Source of the DNA: Archegozetes longisetosus
Taxonomy: Eukaryota > Arthropoda > Arachnida > Sarcoptiformes > Trhypochthoniidae
Assembly: GCA_018873245.2 (NCBI GenBank)
Contig: JAEMBT020000006.1
Span: 13,424,387-13,488,386 of the forward strand
Reading direction: 5' to 3'
Length of the DNA stretch: 64,000 nt
Part shown: piece by piece, positions 15,901 through 27,169 of the stretch
How positions within the stretch are numbered: the first letter of the stretch is position 1
Layout: each line of letters opens with the position of its first letter
Notes under the pieces: generated by a model
Told to the model about the DNA's origin: nothing
The model's database searches: none
What the model saw: the letters and a program-made list of their open reading frames with translations, nothing else
Translations under genes and position numbers: made by a program

Positions 15901-17523
15901 CAAGGGAGGTTTCCCAGTCTTGAGACGCCGATTTCGATGAAACTTACAGAAAATCATCATTATGAAAAGTGTATTAGAAATCCAGATTCCATTTTTGCTG
16001 AGCTTCACATTTTGGTCCTTTTATGCTATATTGTGTAGTATTAGCAGTAAACTAATATAAAGTCGTATACCGATACTACAAATTGAGTAAACAGAGGTAT
16101 ACTTTTTTGACATCTTATATCTTAAGTTTCATACAGATGATTTATCATTTATTCCGATGAAAAATACTTGAATAAATAAACAATAAAATTTACTGAACCA
16201 GGATAAAATGACAAAGCTATTAAATTTACATTTAATATTTCAATCAAAAAGTCTTTCAATGTAAAACGTTTATATGAAAACTATTGAAAAAACATTCGTT
16301 CAAAAATAAATAAATGCAAACTAGACTAAATAGACCTGCAAAGATGGGCTAGAAAAAAGGCAAGGGAGCTAAACTTTGATTTCACAGCTTCCAAGAAATG
16401 GTTTGGAAATTCAAGTCAGCTAACAGAATTTGCTCTTGTAAAATAACAAAATTTGTGACATCAAGATACAAGCAGGAGAGTGAACAACTCAATTGTTTGT
16501 AGATTCTGCTCTGATTGCGTTCAGCGACTATAGCCCAAATCAAATATTCAACACAGATCAGTCTGGGTTTAATTATGAAATGTACTCTGGTAGAACTCTG
16601 GCTCAAAAAGGGGGAAAGGAAGTGTTATCTACAGTTATTTCTCTTCATGCAATAACTTATTCGTTAACAATCCAGCCTGTAATCAGTCTTGATGGCAAGC
16701 TTTTGCCACCATTGTTTTTATGCTTAAAAGAAGTATCAGGAGAATTCGGTGCAAGAACTCAAGTCTTCAGACCAGAAAATGTTGCTGCCTATTGCTCATC
16801 ATCAGGAAAAATGCCTAAAGATCTTGTTTAAGACTGGTTTTTAGACTCTTTTATGCCTTCAATGGACACAAAGGCTCTGCTTTTATTAGATTCGTGGACT
16901 GCACAATCAGATCGGAGAATGTTCGAAGATCTTTTAACGGATAACAAGACAATTAATATCTTAAAGATTCCACCCAAAACAACCTCACTTGTTCAACCTC
17001 TTGACGTTTACTTTTTTAGGCAGTGGAAAATTATGGCAAGAAAGTTTGTTGAGTGTGTATTATTGGATGATATTGATCTGAATCTCAAACAGAGTAATAA
17101 CACTATTAAGTTACATTCACTTATTCATATTCAACTTTCTTCTGCGCGTTTTCGACCTATGATAAAATATGCTTTGTTTAAAGCTGGATATTTAACCCAA
17201 AATCCTGGCCGCTTTGATAGTGTATCCAAAGTTTGTTTTAAATTTGTCGATTCAGTTTGTTCCGAAAACAATAGCCAATGCTCAGAAGGTGAGTTTATCT
17301 TATGAAGTTGGTGTAGAAGATCATTTTGCTTCACCCACTATTACATTGAATACCATTATTGTAATGAGTTACTCAATTGAATTAAAATTTCAAAAATTGA
17401 ATATAAGGTATAAATTAACTGCTCAGCAGAAACTGAACTGATATTTTTGATACACTTTTCATAAGGGTTATTCTCAGTAAGTTTCATCAAAATCGGCATC
17501 TCAACGTTGGGAAACCTTCCTTG
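15901..17523 (+). mobile_element. Pogo/Tigger-like DNA transposon, TAA target duplication
   Basis: A 1.62 kb element. The left end CAAGGGAGGTTTCCCA and the complement of the right end CAAGGAAGGTTTCCCA are inverted repeats that extend through a shared block GCCGATTTCGATGAAACTTAC (T variant on the right). TAA flanks both ends (15898-15900 and 17524-17526). It carries a broken plus-strand transposase. It sits inside the polymerase B remnant, so it is younger than that insertion. Confidence 0.85.
16342..17305 (+). pseudogene. Decayed pogo-like (DDE_1) transposase
   Basis: The DNA-binding part near 16342-16480 (WARKKAREL..., CKITKFVTS) is split over frames. The catalytic part is readable at 16493-17305: FNTDQSGFNYE (first Asp), LLLLDSWTA (second Asp) and SLVQPLDVYFFRQWK (third Asp), the DDD arrangement of pogo/Tigger relatives. 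Lesions include a stop at 16829-16831 between LV and DWFLDSF and several frameshifts upstream. It is a relative of the copy at 19229-20806. Confidence 0.85.
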
Positions 17524-17599
17524 TAAGTAATTTTAATGTTAAAAGATATATATTAGATGATGAATATAGTACTCTAGCTTATAGACATTATAAAATGAA

Positions 17600-18214
17600 A
17601 AATTGTTAATTTTTATAATTTTGTTTTATTACTAAATCTTTAAGAGGTTTACAAATATTAACATATTCAGGAAATTTAGAATATTCATTATTTATTACAT
17701 CTTTTTTCAAATTCAGTTACTTGACATCTAATGATGTTAACTTCGAATTCTTTTATTTTTTCTACTAATGTTCTTAATTGGTCGAAGGCTTATAAGGGCT
17801 TCGCCCGAATTTATCTGTTGTCATTTCTAATCTTATAAGAAGTTCATTAGTTAAATCTTTTTTATTTTGTAGTTTTTTTTTTTTTTTTTTTTTGGTTTCC
17901 TTTCTATCCAGAATATTATGTTATCTGTATATTTTTTATTTGTACTTCTTTTGTGAAATATTTATAATAATTTTCTACTTATTCTTTACCAAATTTATTT
18001 ATATAAGCATTATAAAATTCATCTACTTTAGATCTTAATATATTAATATAATCCATTTTCTTATTTATTTGATGTAAATTTTCATGATTAATTCTATTAG
18101 ATTTTGTTATTATTCTATCACATTGTATACATATATATGTTTCTATTTTTATTATAATTTATTTAAGAAAATATGATGATTCTAGAACTCTACTTCGTAT
18201 TTATTATTTTCCAT
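17600..18214 (-). pseudogene. Decayed Lys/Asn/Ile-rich ORF of unknown origin
   Basis: Read leftward from an ATG at 18212-18214 (MENNKYEVEF), a coding-like signal continues with frame changes: ICIQCD with a Cys pair, KVDEFYNAYINKFGKE, LTNELLIRLEMTTDKFG, EKIKEFEVNIIRCQV, YSKFPEYVNICKPLKDLV. Several stops and a 24 nt poly-T run (about 17873-17896) interrupt it. Amino-acid use (K, N, I, E) and its position opposite the polymerase B remnant suggest one shared virus-like mobile element, but that is inference. I do not recognise the protein. Confidence 0.4.
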
Positions 18215-18394
18215 TTTTTAATTATTTTAAAAAATTACTCTGTTTTAATGTTTTATTATTGTTGATAAAAAATAATACTTACTATACTAAATGTATTTAT
18301 CCCAGAACCGCTTATTTGTTCCAAAAAACCGCTATATCTCATTAATAATTTTATTTTTTATAAAAAAAAGTTTAGTGATTAAGGTCTAAGCTTC

Positions 18395-18760
18395 GCGACC
18401 TAACTTATTCTCTTTTAGTTTATATCAGGCTTTTTTGGGTTACAACTCGAGAATTCAGGTTTATCCATTACGAGGTACTAAACCCAACGATGATGGATAT
18501 CTCGAGAACTACTTATGATAATTAATTAAGCGAGATATCAAAATGCTCAGTTCGATGTCTTGAGTCCAATGATATATCACTTGGCGAGGTCAGCCACTCT
18601 CGTCGTGAGTTGTCAAGAAATGGTCAGGTTCGAGTTGGAAGTAGTCAACTGTGGTATCAAAATGTTCAGCTTGGCGAACTGAATCCAATGATATATCACA
18701 CTTATGGGTGGGGGGTCAGGAACCCTTTAGACCCATTAGCCCGGATTCACCCGTATTTAT
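18395..18760. repeat. Single arm of the foldback 1 family
   Basis: From about 18395 (CTTCGCGACCTAACTTATTC) through CAAAATGCTCAGTTCGATGT, GTGGTATCAAAATGTTCAGC and AGCCCGGATT the sequence matches one arm of the 10301-11225 and 44434-44947 elements at moderate identity. The opposite arm is missing beyond the centre motif, so the copy is truncated. The open frame inside is repeat read-through. Confidence 0.75.
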
Positions 18761-18790
18761 TAAAGTTAATGTTAAGAAAACTATTAAAGT

Positions 18791-19228
18791 ATAAGTAAAA
18801 GTTTAATATATTTGAATTTGTAATTGCAAGCGAAATATCTCAATAAGTGGTAATTTGAAACAAAACTAGTAATAAGTCAAATTTAAAAGAGTTGAAAACG
18901 TTTCAGCACTTTATGAATTGTGTTGGATAAATAATTTTCTTCTTAGCAATGACTAAGTTTTAATAAAATCTAAAGCTTACTAGGGAATCATTTCTGATGT
19001 CATAAAAATTTTAGCTTCTTATTCACATTAAATTATAATATATGTAAAAAGAATTCGAAAAAGTATGGTATGAAGTGCTGAGTCGCTATTGGCTATTGTG
19101 TAGAATTAGAACAAAATTTTAAGAATTACTTTAAACTCCAGTTCGAATTATAATAAATCCTATCACTAAATAATATTTTAATTAAAAATACCTTTACTTT
19201 AATAAAAATTAATTAGATTAAGGGTAAT
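18791..19228. other. AT-rich spacer before the second transposase
   Basis: No gene seen. TGAAGTGCTGAGTCGC near 19070 is loosely inverted relative to CGCACGCTCAGCATTTC near 20862 and could be worn element ends, but the match is too short to set boundaries. Confidence 0.3.
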
Positions 19229-20806
19229 ATGATTAATCCAATTAATATCATCAAGGAATTAGTCATATATGCAAATCAAAAGTATCCAAATTACACGTCT
19301 GAAGTAACAGACATTGAAAAGTCGATATCAGTAGATCTATTGAGATATTTGGATAAAACAATTTCTGGAGATTATGAAACAGAAGAATATTTGGATTATT
19401 CCGATTATTACAGCGATAGCGATTTCGATGATGATGAAAATAGAAAGAGAAAATGTAGTGATGATACAGATTCTGATTATGAAATACCTGAAAATATTGA
19501 TCGTATTAAAGAAAGCAAATATAGTTTCGAACAAATGAAAGAGATTGTGAAATATTCACAGTTAGAAAATGGAAAATTAAGATCATTTAATAGTATTGAA
19601 AATAGATATAGAAAATTAAACGACATCAGAGAAGTCTACAGAATAATAGATTATGTAGACAAAGGAGGAACTTATAAACAAAAAGTCAAAGAAGTAGAGA
19701 AATACGTGTTCGAAAAGTTTGATAATAATCGAAAGAAATGTTTACGCATATGCGATTTGAACTTAAAAAAGTGGGCTTAAAAAATCACATGAACTGAATT
19801 TAAATTCAAAGCTCGTGATAGTTGGATTTTAAATTTTAAGAAAAGGTATAGAATTAAGTCACGAAAAGTCACAAAATATATTACAAGAAGAAATTTATTA
19901 ACACAACTAGAAAAGAAATTAAAGGCTGAAAATTTTGTTAAAAGTATTAATCAAATTATTTATGATTATGATTCTAATCACGTGTTGAACACGGACCAAT
20001 CTAACTTTAATTATGAGATTTACAAAGACAGAACACTTACATACATTGGAGAGAAAGATACTTATGCAACAGTAGATTCTATGTATTCAATAACTCATTC
20101 TTACACAATACAACCATTAATTAGCTTTGAGGGAAGACTTGTTGGGAAATTATTATTATGTTTAAAAGAAATCAACGAAACAGAATTTGGTCCAAACGTT
20201 GAAAGAGATTTATTTAAAGCAAATAATATATTTGTGGTGTGCAGCACTTCTGGAAAGCTTACAAAAAGTTTAGTAAAAGAATTCGTAAAAATTATTATTA
20301 AGCCGAACATCAATCAAAATTTTCTTTTACTCGTTGATTCATGGCCAGGACACAATCAAATAGATATTTATAACGATATCTTTCCAAATAATAATTGCAA
20401 TTTACAAATAATACCTCCAGGAACTACTAGTGAAGTACAACCGGCGGATACAGTACTGTTCTTGCAATGGAAATATTTTGTAAAAACGATGTACAGTCAT
20501 ATTGATTTAGAAGATTTGAACATAGAGTTACGTTTAAGAAATAATATAATCAAAATGCAATTTTTAATTTTTAATCAGTTTCAGTCATCTTTATTTCATC
20601 GTATGTTGAGATATGCCTGGTATACATCTGTGTATACTAATCAAAGGCCAGAAACTTTTGAAACCGTCAAACAAATCTGTTTCGAATTTGATAATATTAA
20701 ATGTTCTCATACCAATTGTTCAGAAATTGCATTTATCAATTGTAGTATATGTAGAAAAATCCTATTTTTCACTCATTTTTTTGTTGAATATCATTTTCAC
20801 GAATAA
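19229..20806 (+). pseudogene. Second pogo-like transposase, lightly damaged
   Basis: The first part (19229-19780) has an acidic Asp/Ser stretch and then a DNA-binding segment. The frame breaks at TAA 19778-19780 and in the next 40 nt, then resumes with KARDSWILNFKKRY...SRKVTKYIT (CENP-B-like HTH). The catalytic part follows (to 20806): LNTDQSNFNYE (Asp 1), LLLVDSWPGHNQ (Asp 2), SEVQPADTVLFLQWK (Asp 3). The tail is Cys/His-rich (CSHTNC, CSICRK, THFFVEYHFH), a possible zinc-binding module not retained in the 16.3-17.3 kb copy. No clean terminal repeats were found. The few lesions indicate a young copy. Confidence 0.85.
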
Positions 20807-21410
20807 AATGTGAATGAAATATAATTTATATTGAAAAAAGTATTGTTAATATTAGACAAAAATCGCACGCTCAGCATTTCTTGTTATGACACCTTAACTT
20901 CTATGAATAAGAGGTATGTTTTGAGTTGCATTTCGTTGAAAAAAAATTATGACACCAGAAATGGTTCCCTATTTATTAATACGTGATTATGGGTTCAGTT
21001 ACTTTGCTTTTCAGTTTTCACTTGTTATATTTTGTTTTATTTTCTCTACCATACGTTTTTGAAGTAGAGTTTCAAATATATTGATTTACTTTGGTGGGCA
21101 AAACAACTAAAAACTCATCCCTTAAAAAAAGCTTTTTTAAATAACCTATAATTTTATTTGAATATAAGCGAATGTTTGCCATTATGTTTAAACATAAGTC
21201 TGTTCCTGTACTAAAGTCTCAATTTTTCAGCACAGCAACAATAAGAATGGGTCTGACGAACAACAATGCTTCTCTCTTCAAAATTTAAAGGATAGAAATC
21301 CGTTCAAGAATAGAAATTTGTGGAAATCGAATCTTTAATCTAAAGTAAAATGTTTGATCAAAAGTAGTGAAGTCAAAAATGGCACTAAAGAAATGACAGG
21401 TAGAGCTTAT
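20807..21410. other. AT-rich intergenic DNA
   Basis: No coding signal or recognisable element beyond the possible transposon edge near 20870-20960. Confidence 0.35.
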
Positions 21411-21778
21411 TCGATCAGATGTTTTGACAGCAATAATCACTCTTTCAGATTATGAGCACATATATAAAGGGCAACAGAAAATGACTAAAAGTAGCCAAAG
21501 CGTCAGAAGGATCTGATCGGACTCACCGACGGCTCTCTTCGCACCATCAGATTGTAAACGCATATATAAAGGCTTGCCAAAGATGGCAAAGTTTTGCAAA
21601 ACTGCAAAATAGATTCCATCTGATGCTCTGACATCACTAATCATTCTTTAAGATTACGAACATATATGTAAAGGACAACCAAAGATAGCATACAATGGCA
21701 AAAGTGTAAAGAACATTCCATTTAATGCTCCAATGGCCCTCAACGTGTCCTCAGATTACCAGCATATATGCAATGTAA
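21411..21778. repeat. Four diverged tandem units, 102 bp period
   Basis: Landmarks CAGATTATGAGCACATATATA (21446), CAGATTGTAAACGCATATAT (21548), AAGATTACGAACATATATG (21650) and CAGATTACCAGCATATATG (21752) are spaced exactly 102 bp apart. Each is followed by GGC-A-CC...GATAGCA-like sequence. Units are clearly diverged, so this is old. 102 bp equals 34 codons, and one minus-strand frame is open over almost two units (21450-21644). Confidence 0.75.
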
Positions 21779-22320
21779 GTTACGGTAAAAGACCGCAACT
21801 TAGTGATAAAGAAGTACTTAAATACTTGAGCGGTGTGCATTGAAAAGTGTGCACAAGTCTGTAGAAAAGAAAGCCGTAAACATATAAACACATTATATTT
21901 ATTTATTATTTGATATTTAGGTATACATTGTTTCTGATATTAGCAAATCAATATATTAAATTATTAGTTTGGATAACGATTTAGATTTACATTAAACACT
22001 TTTGTATTGAATTCTGCAGATTATCTAATTTTTTGAAGTGATTAACTAGTTTTGCAATTTAGTATTTACGTTTTAGTTTGTGACTCTACATCTAAAATAT
22101 TAATAGCAAGAACTTCTTAAGGCCTGAACTGAGAGAAAAATGTAAGTCAATAAAACTTAAATCTATTCCAAGAAATAATTCAATAACAAGTAAATATTAA
22201 TATAAACTATGATTCATTTGAAATCTCTTTTCATGATGGAAAGCATGCTCATTGAACAAAAGGCAAAGCTTAACAGCTTCAATAATCAGATAAAGTGTTG
22301 AAATCGTTTGATGATTTTGC
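21779..22320. other. Start of the segmental duplication shared with 44.95-46.1 kb
   Basis: From about 21885 (AAACATATAAACACAT) the sequence matches 44954 onward. Here the block is uninterrupted, while the other copy carries a 770 bp insertion. No gene was seen. Confidence 0.6.
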
Positions 22321-22797
22321 TTATGATCTCTTTAGTATCTTCAAAATTAAACGTTTAGGCATCGCAATGATTTGTCCGGAATAGTATTCGATCGCCTGTT
22401 CAATCAATTAAATAAGTATTTCTAAATTATTTTCAAATTTCAAATTTTAGTGCATCATAATTAAAGACAAACCTCAGTCTCATTACATTTAACGAATTCA
22501 TATTTCTTGTATAATTTTGCCAAACAATATTTCATTTCTAATAAGGCAAAATCTCATTCCAATAAAATTTCGCGGTTCGTCAGCAAATGGTATATAAGTT
22601 CCCGGTTTTATCTTATGCTTGTTTTAAGTAAAAACTTTTCGGATATGAACTAATCCGCATTTCCAAAATTATCTGGATCTGTGTGTACGGCTTTTTGGGG
22701 AATTGAAATTAAAGTGTGTTAATAAATTTAAAATAAATATTAACGCGAAAAATTTCGAATCAGTTATTAATGGAATGTAATTATAAAGTGAATCCAT
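22321..22797 (-). pseudogene. P450 remnant: last exons fused to the first codons
   Basis: Minus strand. 22797-22740 matches the first-exon start of the local P450 family (ATG complement at 22795-22797). Sequence then jumps directly into the 3' half of exon 4 (about 22715-22490: the PERF-, heme- and C-terminal region with frameshifts), then intron 4 and exon 5 ending near 22321. Most of the gene, from mid exon 1 to mid exon 4, is deleted. Flanks equal those of the copy at 46.2-47.9 kb, so it is the internally deleted twin of that copy. Confidence 0.85.
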
Positions 22798-24458
22798 TTT
22801 GGTATTTCATAAGAGTTATTATGAAATCATTTAGTTTCAATTGAAGCCTGCCTTTAAATACTGGTGGAAACTGGTTTTTAAAATAAAGTCACTATTGAAA
22901 AATAATTAGAATCTAAATCAGTTTATGATTTAATGATAAAATAAATGACCTCAACATTCGAGTATACATATACTGTGGACTTATTTCAAGGTTTAAAATA
23001 TAATATTAGCATCTTTACATTAATCATTACGTATTTAGCATTTTGTAACTATTATTTAACTAGGGGTTTAGCCGTTGTTACGCCGTTGTCAATTGTATTG
23101 TCGATGACTAATAGTTAAATTTTTTTGGTTTCTTATTAGAAAAATAAAAACAAAACGACAAACTTTGAAATTATAATTTATACATACAAAAAGATCGAGA
23201 TCTTAGAACCCATTTGTGATGTTCTATGTCTAATCTCTGAGAGCCGGCTCTTCGTAAGAAAAACAAAACTTTAGTTTGTACGGTTAAATATGCTATAGTT
23301 TATGCTATAGTAGTCCTTTTATACATATAAGTCATGTGACATCGAAGGAACAAAAGTGCTAAATAACTCGGTATTAGTTTGAATGTAAACTCGCAGCGGT
23401 ATAAACTTGCCTATTATGTTGTATAAATGAAAGCTTTAATAGGCAAATTGATACCGCCATGAGTTTACTTTCTATAAAATGTGCAAAATCTCGATTCAAA
23501 TTACCTAAAGTTACGCCACTGCGTAATATTTCGAACAGTTAGTCTTATATCTATTATTTTTGATATAAATGATTTTGACAAAAATTAAAATTAAATGAAT
23601 AAATACATTGATGGACATAAGATAAAAAATGTGCGATTCTATATACAAATAGTTTTGGAAAGTAACTTTTTAGTAAAATAAAATTTTTTATGAAGTATAT
23701 GAGATATGTTAAGAGAGACTGATTAAAATGATTTCATAACTTAAGAAGACTTTTTTGACTTTATATGTTTAATGTAAAACATGAATCTGGTTTTAAATGT
23801 TATTCCTGTTTCATCTTTAAATTTTTTTATCAAATAAATGTCAAATAAAGAAGAAACTGAAGGCACTAGGTACTGCTTGCTAATAAGTTAAGTATTAAAC
23901 CTTCAATACGACGTGAGATTTAAGATAAGTTAAACTTAAATGAATACATAATGAGCTTTTGTTTAATAGAACTTAGGTTTCAAAATTTTTAGCAGTTTTC
24001 ACAAAACTAATGATCAAAATTCATGTTTATTTATGATTTATTTACAATTCAAATAATCATTATTCAATGTCAAACCTAAAAAACAGAATAAGTTGCAAAA
24101 TAAAAGAGTTATTTTTCTAAACGATCTGAAGCATTCACTTATAACAAGTTAATAATATGTTGTACCTTTTGGTATATAATGAAATTGAGTTGAACTTCGG
24201 AGCTGAAGTCTCAGGTTCTAATCTCGTAAGTGGTTCTACACTACTTGGGTGGCAATGTGTTGACCATTATCTTCCACCTCCAATTCTATGCATTTACTCT
24301 GTCCGACCGCCCAACGAAAAACTCACTCTGTAAATTGGGTTCGAGTGAGTCCCTAAAAGAAGATCGATATATGAAATGAATGGATAAATGAAAATTTTAG
24401 TCAAGTTTCAGTCAAATAAATATCATAGATGTAAACTGATTCTAATAATATTCTTCAC
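22798..24458. repeat. P450 intergenic spacer, duplicated at 47.9-50.7 kb
   Basis: Blocks such as 23560-23820 (TGATGGACATAAGATAAAA...) recur at 49790-50040, and 24150-24450 recurs at 50370-50660. A tract near 24205-24240 with AGGTTCTAATCTCG, mirrored in the other copy by AAGTTCAAGTCTCG, resembles a tRNA B-box and could be an old SINE, but an A-box is not clear. No other gene was seen. Confidence 0.6.
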
Positions 24459-26218
24459 TTAAAACCTTTGTTTGACTTTCAAAATAAGACGTTTAGGCAT
24501 CGCAAATAATTGTCCACAATAGTATTCTATAGGCTATCAAAAGATAGAATAATAAACTAATTAATAATTTTAAATAACTTTCAAGTTTTAAAAGCAAACC
24601 TCAGTCTCATTACATTTAACGAATTCATATTTCTTGTATAATTTTGCCAAACAATATTTCATTTCTAATAAGGCAAATCTCATTCCCATACAATTTCGCG
24701 GTCCGTCAGCAAATGGTACATAAGTTCCCGGTTTTATCTTATACTTGTTTTCAGGTAAAAACCTTTCGGGTATAAATTCATCCGCGTTTTCAAAATTGTC
24801 TGGATCTCTGTGTACAGCTTTTAATGGAATTGATATCAAAGTGCCTTTCAGTACAAAGATATCACCCAATTTACAATCGCAAACAGATTTACGCTCTATT
24901 CTGGCAAACGAAGGTTCTAATCTGAGAGATTCCTTGATACAGGCATCTAAATATGGTAATTGATTGATATTATCAAAATCAGGTTCTATTTCATTGAGCT
25001 CTTCGCTGATTTCTTTTATTAATTTTTGTTGTTTTGAAGGATTTCTCACTAAATTATACAAAAGATTTATGAGTCCACTCGAAGTGGTATCGAAACCTCC
25101 AACTAAAAACATGATACAGTTATCGATGACTTCTTTATCATCGAGTCCTTTACAAAAAACAATTGAAATTTTTTTAGATTTATATTTCATTAAATTATCA
25201 TAATACATCAAAATACTTACTGACTTTAGTCGATTCTGGATCATCGTTAACGGAATCGAGTAAAATCTGCAGTAGGTCATTCCTTTTGATATTATTCTGT
25301 TTTCTTTCGTCAATTATTTTCTGAATCAATTTTGTCATAAAATCAGTAGCCGTTCTATCTAAAGATCGAAAATTAAAGATTTTTGAAAGTGTTGGAGAGG
25401 AAATTGCTATTAATTGTTCAATTGAAACATCTTTCATGAACATTCTTCTCGAGTTCAATACTAAAGGATTTGTTGAATCATTTGCAGAATCGACTTCAGT
25501 TGAGAAGAAAGCTCTCAGAGCTATATCCAAAACAAACGATTCAAAGTGCGGTCTCACATCAAAAGACTCCCCACTTTTAGCAGACTTTTCGATATTGTAC
25601 AAAAACAATTTTGTTGAATCCTCAATTAAGTTTTTGACTCTCTTAAGACTAGCTAAAGAAAATACTGGAACCATAAGTTGTCTCGAAGGTTTCCACACAT
25701 CATAATCCAAAAATAAAAGACATTTCCCGACCGGTTGATCAGGCAAAGCATAAGTCTTTGAAATTAATAAGAAACATTTTAAATAGGGGAACTGGAATAA
25801 AACTGGTAGAAATTATTTTCATATCATTACTCTATGATCGAAAAATTTTTGAAGTCTTCGACAAGAATTTGATTTATTAGTTTAGGTTCGGCCACCAATA
25901 AAATGGGTGACAACAATTCATAAGTGCTATAAATTGTATTATTTGTGAAAAATTTTCAAATTAAATTCCGTATGAAATTTTTATAAAACTATAAACTTAC
26001 CCAACAATTTTTCCGTTTCTTTTGATACAATTCCAGTCGTTTAACTGTAATGCGTTGCTCATAGATTTAAAATTATGTAAAATATCATTAGGTATTCCTT
26101 GACGTTTCCAAAATGTTAGTTTACGATACAAATAAGTGGCTAACAAAGTGAAAAAAATTAGTAACGCGAAAAATTTATACTCGATTATTGATGAAATATA
26201 GCTATAAAGTGAATCCAT
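24459..26218 (-). CDS. Cytochrome P450 (copy A), 5 exons, one frameshift
   Basis: Heme-thiolate mono-oxygenase, ER-anchored. Exons 26218-26001, 25926-25831, 25755-25221, 25147-24600 and 24533-24459 join in phase to about 490 residues except for a 1-nt deletion in exon 2 (A-run near 25845: 96 nt where the twin at 47.6 kb has 97). An N-terminal membrane anchor (FFALLIFFTLLATYLY) is followed by the basic/Pro region KRQGIPND. C-helix WKPSR, I-helix GGFDTTS, K-helix ExxR in KESLRLEP, PERF, and heme loop FADGPRNCMG with the Cys ligand are all intact. The N-terminus and intron pattern suggest the CYP3 clan (inference). All catalytic motifs are kept, so it is the best candidate for a working gene in the cluster if the deletion is an assembly error. 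Confidence 0.85.
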
Positions 26219-27169
26219 TTTGGCGTTTTATAAGAGTTATGAAATCTTTCAGTTTTTCAATTGAAGTCTGCCTTTAAACACTTGTGGAAACTGGTTTTTA
26301 AACTAAGATAACTAATAAAATATATAATTATAAGTTGGGAGTATCAACTATAAGCCTTTATTTTATGGTTGAAAAATCAAACATTTGACCCTCAATTCTG
26401 ACATGCATATATATACTGTACATATACACAGTGAAGACTTATTTCAAGGTTTCAACCATTAAACTTAAATTCATACATAATTAGCACTTTTACACTATTT
26501 ACTTTTTTGCTTTTTGTTCAATTGTGAAACACATCATTTTATAAATATATATTATTTTTGTTAAAAAATGACATCAAGTTAGAACTAACATCTAATACAT
26601 CTAACTACAAATATATTTAGTAACAATTAATACAGAGGTATATGATGAATGTGTGATTTTATCTCAGAAAACTTTAGGAAAAATATTGGGTTGTCAAGGA
26701 ATTAATGTCCGATTAAGTTAGAGTATATTCAAATCTTGCTATCTAAAAAATAGGAGAGGAATCGAAAATTTTGTCACAAAATGGGGGCTATCATAGATAA
26801 TGGGGGTCAATATATTATTGATTAACTTATCTGTTTTTAAAATAATAAACTTTTTTCTTTGGTTTGAGAACCAGAAATTAATTCCTTAATAACACAATAA
26901 AATTTTTGTCTAACCAAAATTTTCCGAAGTGCCTAAAGTATATTTTGAGACACCGATTGGTTATAATGACTGATTAGACAATTTTCATAAACTAACAAAA
27001 GGACTTATTTCTGTTTTATGTCTAATATAATGGGTAAATACAGTTTTGAATAACTTGTGTTTGAATTGATTGACACACTCGTCTAATCAAATCTCTGTAT
27101 GCCTCAAAATAAAGTAAAAAGCTGATGGTATTAACTCTTCAATACTAATAAATATACCGGTTTACCTGA
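26219..27169. other. P450 upstream region, AT-rich
   Basis: The 5' flank of copy A (26219-26480) resembles the flanks of the other P450 copies (ATTGAAGTCTGCCTTTAAA-type block at 26259), so a promoter is likely here. No TATA box is certain. Beyond 26.5 kb nothing is recognised. Confidence 0.4.

Larger units (their letters stand above)
15581..17609 (+). pseudogene. 3' end of a Polinton-like DNA polymerase B, split by a pogo-like insertion
   Basis: Reading on the plus strand, 15581-15690 gives the characteristic palm segment of Maverick/Polinton-type and related virus-like family B polymerases (a KPIYVG piece, then YDFHYN followed by KPKYG). The motif-C DTD region expected next is missing. After a frame change, about 15717-15900 carries the C-terminal part. 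The final segment KRYILDDEYSTLAY is on the far side of the transposon at 17524-17609, where the frame resumes exactly after the TAA duplication and ends at TAA 17607-17609. This is a dead fragment: internal deletion, at least one frameshift, and a 1.6 kb insertion. Recognition is from memory of conserved motifs. A related adintovirus-like source is possible. Confidence 0.65.

Noticed and set aside
17800..17830. Hairpin GGGCTTCGCCC as a Helitron 3' end
   Set aside because: No CTRR end follows at the right distance and no TC start could be paired with it.
17870..17896. Poly-T run as a retrotransposon tail
   Set aside because: No retroelement ends there and no target duplication was seen; it lies within a decayed ORF.
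24745..25203. CRISPR-like or operon structure among the P450 copies
   Set aside because: This is a eukaryotic gene cluster with introns; repeats are transposons and gene duplicates, with no regular spacer array.
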